15,105 nt of DNA, from NCBI GenBank assembly GCA_017996675.1, contig JAGOGN010000018.1, forward strand, positions 1 to 15,105. Direction: 5' to 3'. The DNA is from Lachnospiraceae bacterium. GTDB taxonomy: Bacteria > Bacillota_A > Clostridia > Lachnospirales > Lachnospiraceae. The translations under genes were made by a program, and so were the position numbers. Below are positions 13,160-15,105 of this stretch, piece by piece; the first letter of the stretch is position 1, and every line of letters starts with the position of its first letter. The notes below the pieces were generated by a model that saw only the letters and a program-made list of their open reading frames with translations, was not told the DNA's origin and did no database searches.

Positions 13160-13846
13160 TTAAGGATTTATTTTAATCGAGGTTGCAGTACCTTTAAAAC
13201 GTGAAATCGTATTGGTGGATGGGTCATTGACGGAGATTGCTGTAACCGTAAACTGAATCTGATCATTTACCAGAATGTCGCTAAATGAAGCAGTAGTATG
13301 ATCGCTAAATGCAATTTTACATAAAGGAGGTACTGTTATATCAATTGTTTGAAAAAGAGCATCATCAGGACAGGAAACGGTCAGGGTAGAATTATTGATC
13401 GACATGACAGTTCCAGTAATAGACTCATTGTCACTATTATCGTTTAGCTGATCGATGAGCTTGCCTACCTGATCATCTGACAGATGTGGAATAATCTTTC
13501 TTGCTTCCCCTGGCGGAATTTTCTTCACAAATTGCAGGGAATCAAATGCGCCGGCCTCTATTAATTCAGAAATTGTTTTTTTAGAGCTATCAGCAAGGTT
13601 ATCCAGTATGGTACTGGATTCCTTTTCTAGAATATCCTTGGTTGAATCACTGAGTTCATTTTTAGAAGAAATTTCATCGTAAAACGAAACAATCTCTTCC
13701 TTGGAAAATGAGTCTGGATTAATGCCAATGGATTTCATATATTTTTCAGCGTGGCTGTATTGAAGTTGTTTAATAGTGAACCATGATCCGGCACCTAAAA
13801 GTAGAACAACACCCGCACACAAAAAGATAATATTTTTCTTTTTCAT
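13160..13846 (-). CDS. Membrane-anchored protein of unknown function, first gene of the regulator-fprA-hrb operon
   Basis: Not recognised. 228 residues: a short basic start (MKKK), one hydrophobic helix (about 5-24) with no lipobox cysteine, then a probably extracytoplasmic part. Residues 40-135 are predicted helical and acidic, with SKEEIVSFYDEISS and LSDDQVGKLIDQLND. Residues 142-226 alternate beta-strand-like segments (ITGTVMSINNSTLTVSC, DILVNDQIQFTVTAISV, RFKGTATSIKI), resembling a small OB-like or DUF5666-like barrel; that resemblance is only by eye. The frame is open upstream to 13885. ATG 13846 is chosen because GGGAGGAG lies just upstream and the N-terminus then has a normal signal-anchor. 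It is 16 nt ahead of the kinase gene, so an accessory role in signal sensing is a reasonable guess. Confidence 0.8.
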   Translation of the reverse strand: MKKKNIIFLCAGVVLLLGAGSWFTIKQLQYSHAEKYMKSIGINPDSFSKEEIVSFYDEISSKNELSDSTKDILEKESSTILDNLADSSKKTISELIEAGAFDSLQFVKKIPPGEARKIIPHLSDDQVGKLIDQLNDNSDNESITGTVMSINNSTLTVSCPDDALFQTIDITVPPLCKIAFSDHTTASFSDILVNDQIQFTVTAISVNDPSTNTISRFKGTATSIKINP

Positions 13847-13889
13847 AGGTAACTCCTCCCTTAAAGAGAAAACAATAACACACACCTAT

Positions 13890-13898
13890 ATTATAACA
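13890..13898 (-). promoter_or_regulatory. Extended -10 promoter of the five-gene - strand operon
   Basis: Read on the - strand this is TGTTATAAT: a TGn extension plus a perfect TATAAT (13895-13890). The -35 region (TATCAT, 13918-13913) is poor, as is common with extended -10 promoters or activator-dependent ones. Transcription would start near 13883, 37 nt before the preferred start codon. No other promoter-like site was noticed between the five genes. Confidence 0.6.
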
Positions 13899-13947
13899 CT
13901 ACTGCATTTTGAATGATAGATAAAAAAGGCGTAAAGAAAGGCAAAAA

Positions 13948-13997
13948 TTAACAGGTGATACTTACACTATTAACAGATTATTAACAATCATTTAAAA
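13948..13997 (+). repeat. TTAACA direct repeats in 11-bp register (PhoP/OmpR-type operator candidate)
   Basis: Exact TTAACA boxes start at 13948, 13970 and 13981, and TTAAAA starts at 13992. All share one 11-bp register, with only the box at 13959 (TACTTA) degenerate. Five-nt spacers between hexamers of the form TT(A/T/C)ACA are the known layout of PhoP (Pho-box) sites in Bacillus and clostridia. The array sits between divergent promoters. Its last boxes occupy the -35 region of the + strand lipoprotein promoter, and it begins about 50 bp upstream of the -10 of the - strand operon. Confidence 0.65.
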
Positions 13998-14003
13998 AAA
14001 ATG

Positions 14004-14012
14004 TGGTAGTAT
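14004..14012 (+). promoter_or_regulatory. Extended -10 promoter of the GerMN lipoprotein gene
   Basis: TGGTAGTAT forms a TGn-extended -10 (TAGTAT at 14007-14012). There is no -35 at normal spacing; the TTAACA/TTAAAA repeat boxes fill that place, as in activator-dependent promoters. The transcription start would be near 14019. Confidence 0.45.
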
Positions 14013-14057
14013 GGAAAAAACAATTGGAAAAGGTTATAAGGGAAATGAGGAGTTGAC

Positions 14058-15056
14058 TTGAAGAAAAGTAGGGGTGTTTTTTATGTTTTATTTTTGGCAT
14101 TATTGATATGTGGGTGTCAGAAGACGACTGCAACGAATGTGTCAGAATTAAAGAGCCAGGTAAAAGAACAAAAAGATAAAGAGTTAAATCAATTAAATGT
14201 GAGCGGAAATGATTATGTAATGATCTATTATCCCGATCAGACGCAGTCAAATCTTTTAACCAAAAAGGTTCAAATCCATGAGCTGAGTGGGGAAAAAATC
14301 TGCAATGAACTGATTCGTGCGGGAGTAATGGACAAGTCAGTTAAAATACAAAAATGCAAGCCCATGAAAGAAGATGATAAAGTATATCTGAATTTAGATT
14401 TTAACGATGATTTTCAAAAACAACTGCATCGATGCAGTAGCGCAGAAGAACAATTGCTAGTTGGTGCAGTCGTGAATAGCTATATGAGCGCATATCCATA
14501 TAGTGTAGTTCGAATAACGGTAAATGGAAATCTGATACAGTCCCAGTTTGCGGAAGTAGACGGTTTTTGGAGAAAATATACCAAAACACAAGAAAATCTT
14601 ATTACAGAGCAGGTTACCTATAATGGAAACCGGTATGAGGTCAAGGGCAGAAAATTTGTTAGTGAAATGGGATTTTCCACAATTTTCAATTCAGATCTTT
14701 TGGATTATCAATATGACGCAGACTCTAATGTGGCAACGTTTACATTAGCTGGAAAATTATTTACAGATAAGGCGTATTTGGCGATTTCGATTTGCAATTA
14801 TCCACTTCGTGAAACGGTGGAAGGGCTACAGCTTCAGTCCGTAATTCCATTAAGCTTATCCGCAGGCAAGTATGGTGCCAGTCGGATTGATGGATTTCAA
14901 TTAGTAGGACAACAGGGTAACCAGTACCTGTATGATTATTGTCTGGAAACGAATGGGAAAGTGTATTTGCTCGAAATAAAGTATGAAGGGGTATCACCGG
15001 AAAAATATATTCCCCAACTAATGGCTTGCGTCCAACAGTTTTCACTGTTACAATAG
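14058..15056 (+). CDS. GerMN-domain lipoprotein
   Basis: A 332-residue predicted lipoprotein. The signal sequence MKKSRGVFYVLFLALLICGC ends in a lipobox-like I-C-G-C with C20 as the lipid-modified residue. A GerMN domain follows at about 60-165, with VQIHELSGEKICNELIRAG, VYLNLDFNDDF, SSAEEQLLVGAVVNSYM and VVRITVNGNLI. The second half (170-332) is beta-rich and unrecognised. GerMN is found in the spore-germination protein GerM and in many clostridial envelope lipoproteins, so the domain alone does not prove a spore role. The start is TTG 14058, preceded by GAGGAG (14047-14052) 5 nt upstream; no ATG or GTG fits the signal peptide better. The gene diverges from the kinase-fprA operon across the TTAACA repeats. 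Confidence 0.82.
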   Translation: MKKSRGVFYVLFLALLICGCQKTTATNVSELKSQVKEQKDKELNQLNVSGNDYVMIYYPDQTQSNLLTKKVQIHELSGEKICNELIRAGVMDKSVKIQKCKPMKEDDKVYLNLDFNDDFQKQLHRCSSAEEQLLVGAVVNSYMSAYPYSVVRITVNGNLIQSQFAEVDGFWRKYTKTQENLITEQVTYNGNRYEVKGRKFVSEMGFSTIFNSDLLDYQYDADSNVATFTLAGKLFTDKAYLAISICNYPLRETVEGLQLQSVIPLSLSAGKYGASRIDGFQLVGQQGNQYLYDYCLETNGKVYLLEIKYEGVSPEKYIPQLMACVQQFSLLQ

Positions 15057-15105
15057 AAATAGATTCATGTTCTTAAATATGTTGAACGAAAAACGTGATT
15101 CTCTT
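15057..15105. other. Window end, no feature seen
   Basis: The last 49 bases after the lipoprotein stop codon are AT-rich and show no hairpin with a T run, no convincing promoter and no open frame that can be judged. Confidence 0.5.

Noticed and set aside
13847..13885. N-terminal extension of the unknown membrane protein
   Set aside because: The extension would start at the predicted transcription start without a ribosome site and would place 13 residues before a normal MKKK signal-anchor. GGGAGGAG fits the start at 13846.
13886..14057. Small gene or regulatory RNA in the divergent intergenic region
   Set aside because: No open frame with a ribosome site and no stable hairpin with a T run was found; promoters and the TTAACA boxes account for the visible structure.

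Overview
The window looks like chromosomal DNA from a low-GC, strictly anaerobic Firmicute, most likely a clostridium of the Lachnospiraceae type. This is inferred from the AT-rich codon use, strong AGGAGG-type ribosome sites, a SigI/RsgI pair, a GerMN lipoprotein, and oxygen/NO-defence proteins of the FprA-Hrb kind known from acetogens and clostridia. No tRNA, rRNA, insertion sequence, phage gene or CRISPR array was seen. Sixteen protein genes fill almost all of the window.

Left part (1-2825): a sigma-A-type promoter is followed at once by a leader that matches the yybP-ykoY Mn2+ riboswitch. The 3' strand of the aptamer is shared with an overlapping intrinsic terminator. The leader controls a two-gene operon: a Na+/phosphate cotransporter with a PhoU-like tail, and a CaCA-family Ca2+/Na+ exchanger. 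Next (2835-5104) is a second operon with its own promoter and a leader holding a terminator-like hairpin. It encodes a CoA-binding protein, the alternative sigma factor SigI and its membrane anti-sigma factor RsgI.

Middle (5105-9540): a series of mostly single-gene units on the + strand, several with visible promoters and terminators. They are a C_GCAxxG_C_C protein, a membrane diguanylate cyclase with a GGDEL motif and no RxxD inhibitory site, a one-cluster ferredoxin, a tRNA-dihydrouridine synthase and pyruvate kinase. Pyruvate kinase ends at a bidirectional terminator.

Right part (9541-13846, - strand): five tightly packed genes form what looks like one operon. In transcription order they are a membrane-anchored protein of unknown function, a KdpD-like histidine kinase reduced to its DUF4118 four-helix sensor plus kinase core, a KdpE/OmpR-type response regulator, the flavodiiron protein FprA, and its electron donor Hrb (flavin reductase-rubredoxin fusion). 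The two-component genes overlap each other and fprA, so sensing and O2/NO reduction are probably coupled. Diverging from this operon is a TTG-started GerMN lipoprotein (14058-15056). The shared 211-bp intergenic region carries TTAACA boxes in 11-bp register, the form of site used by PhoB/OmpR-class regulators. The most interesting items are the Mn2+ riboswitch on a phosphate/calcium transporter pair, the regulator-FprA-Hrb operon with its unknown first gene, and the TTAACA array.
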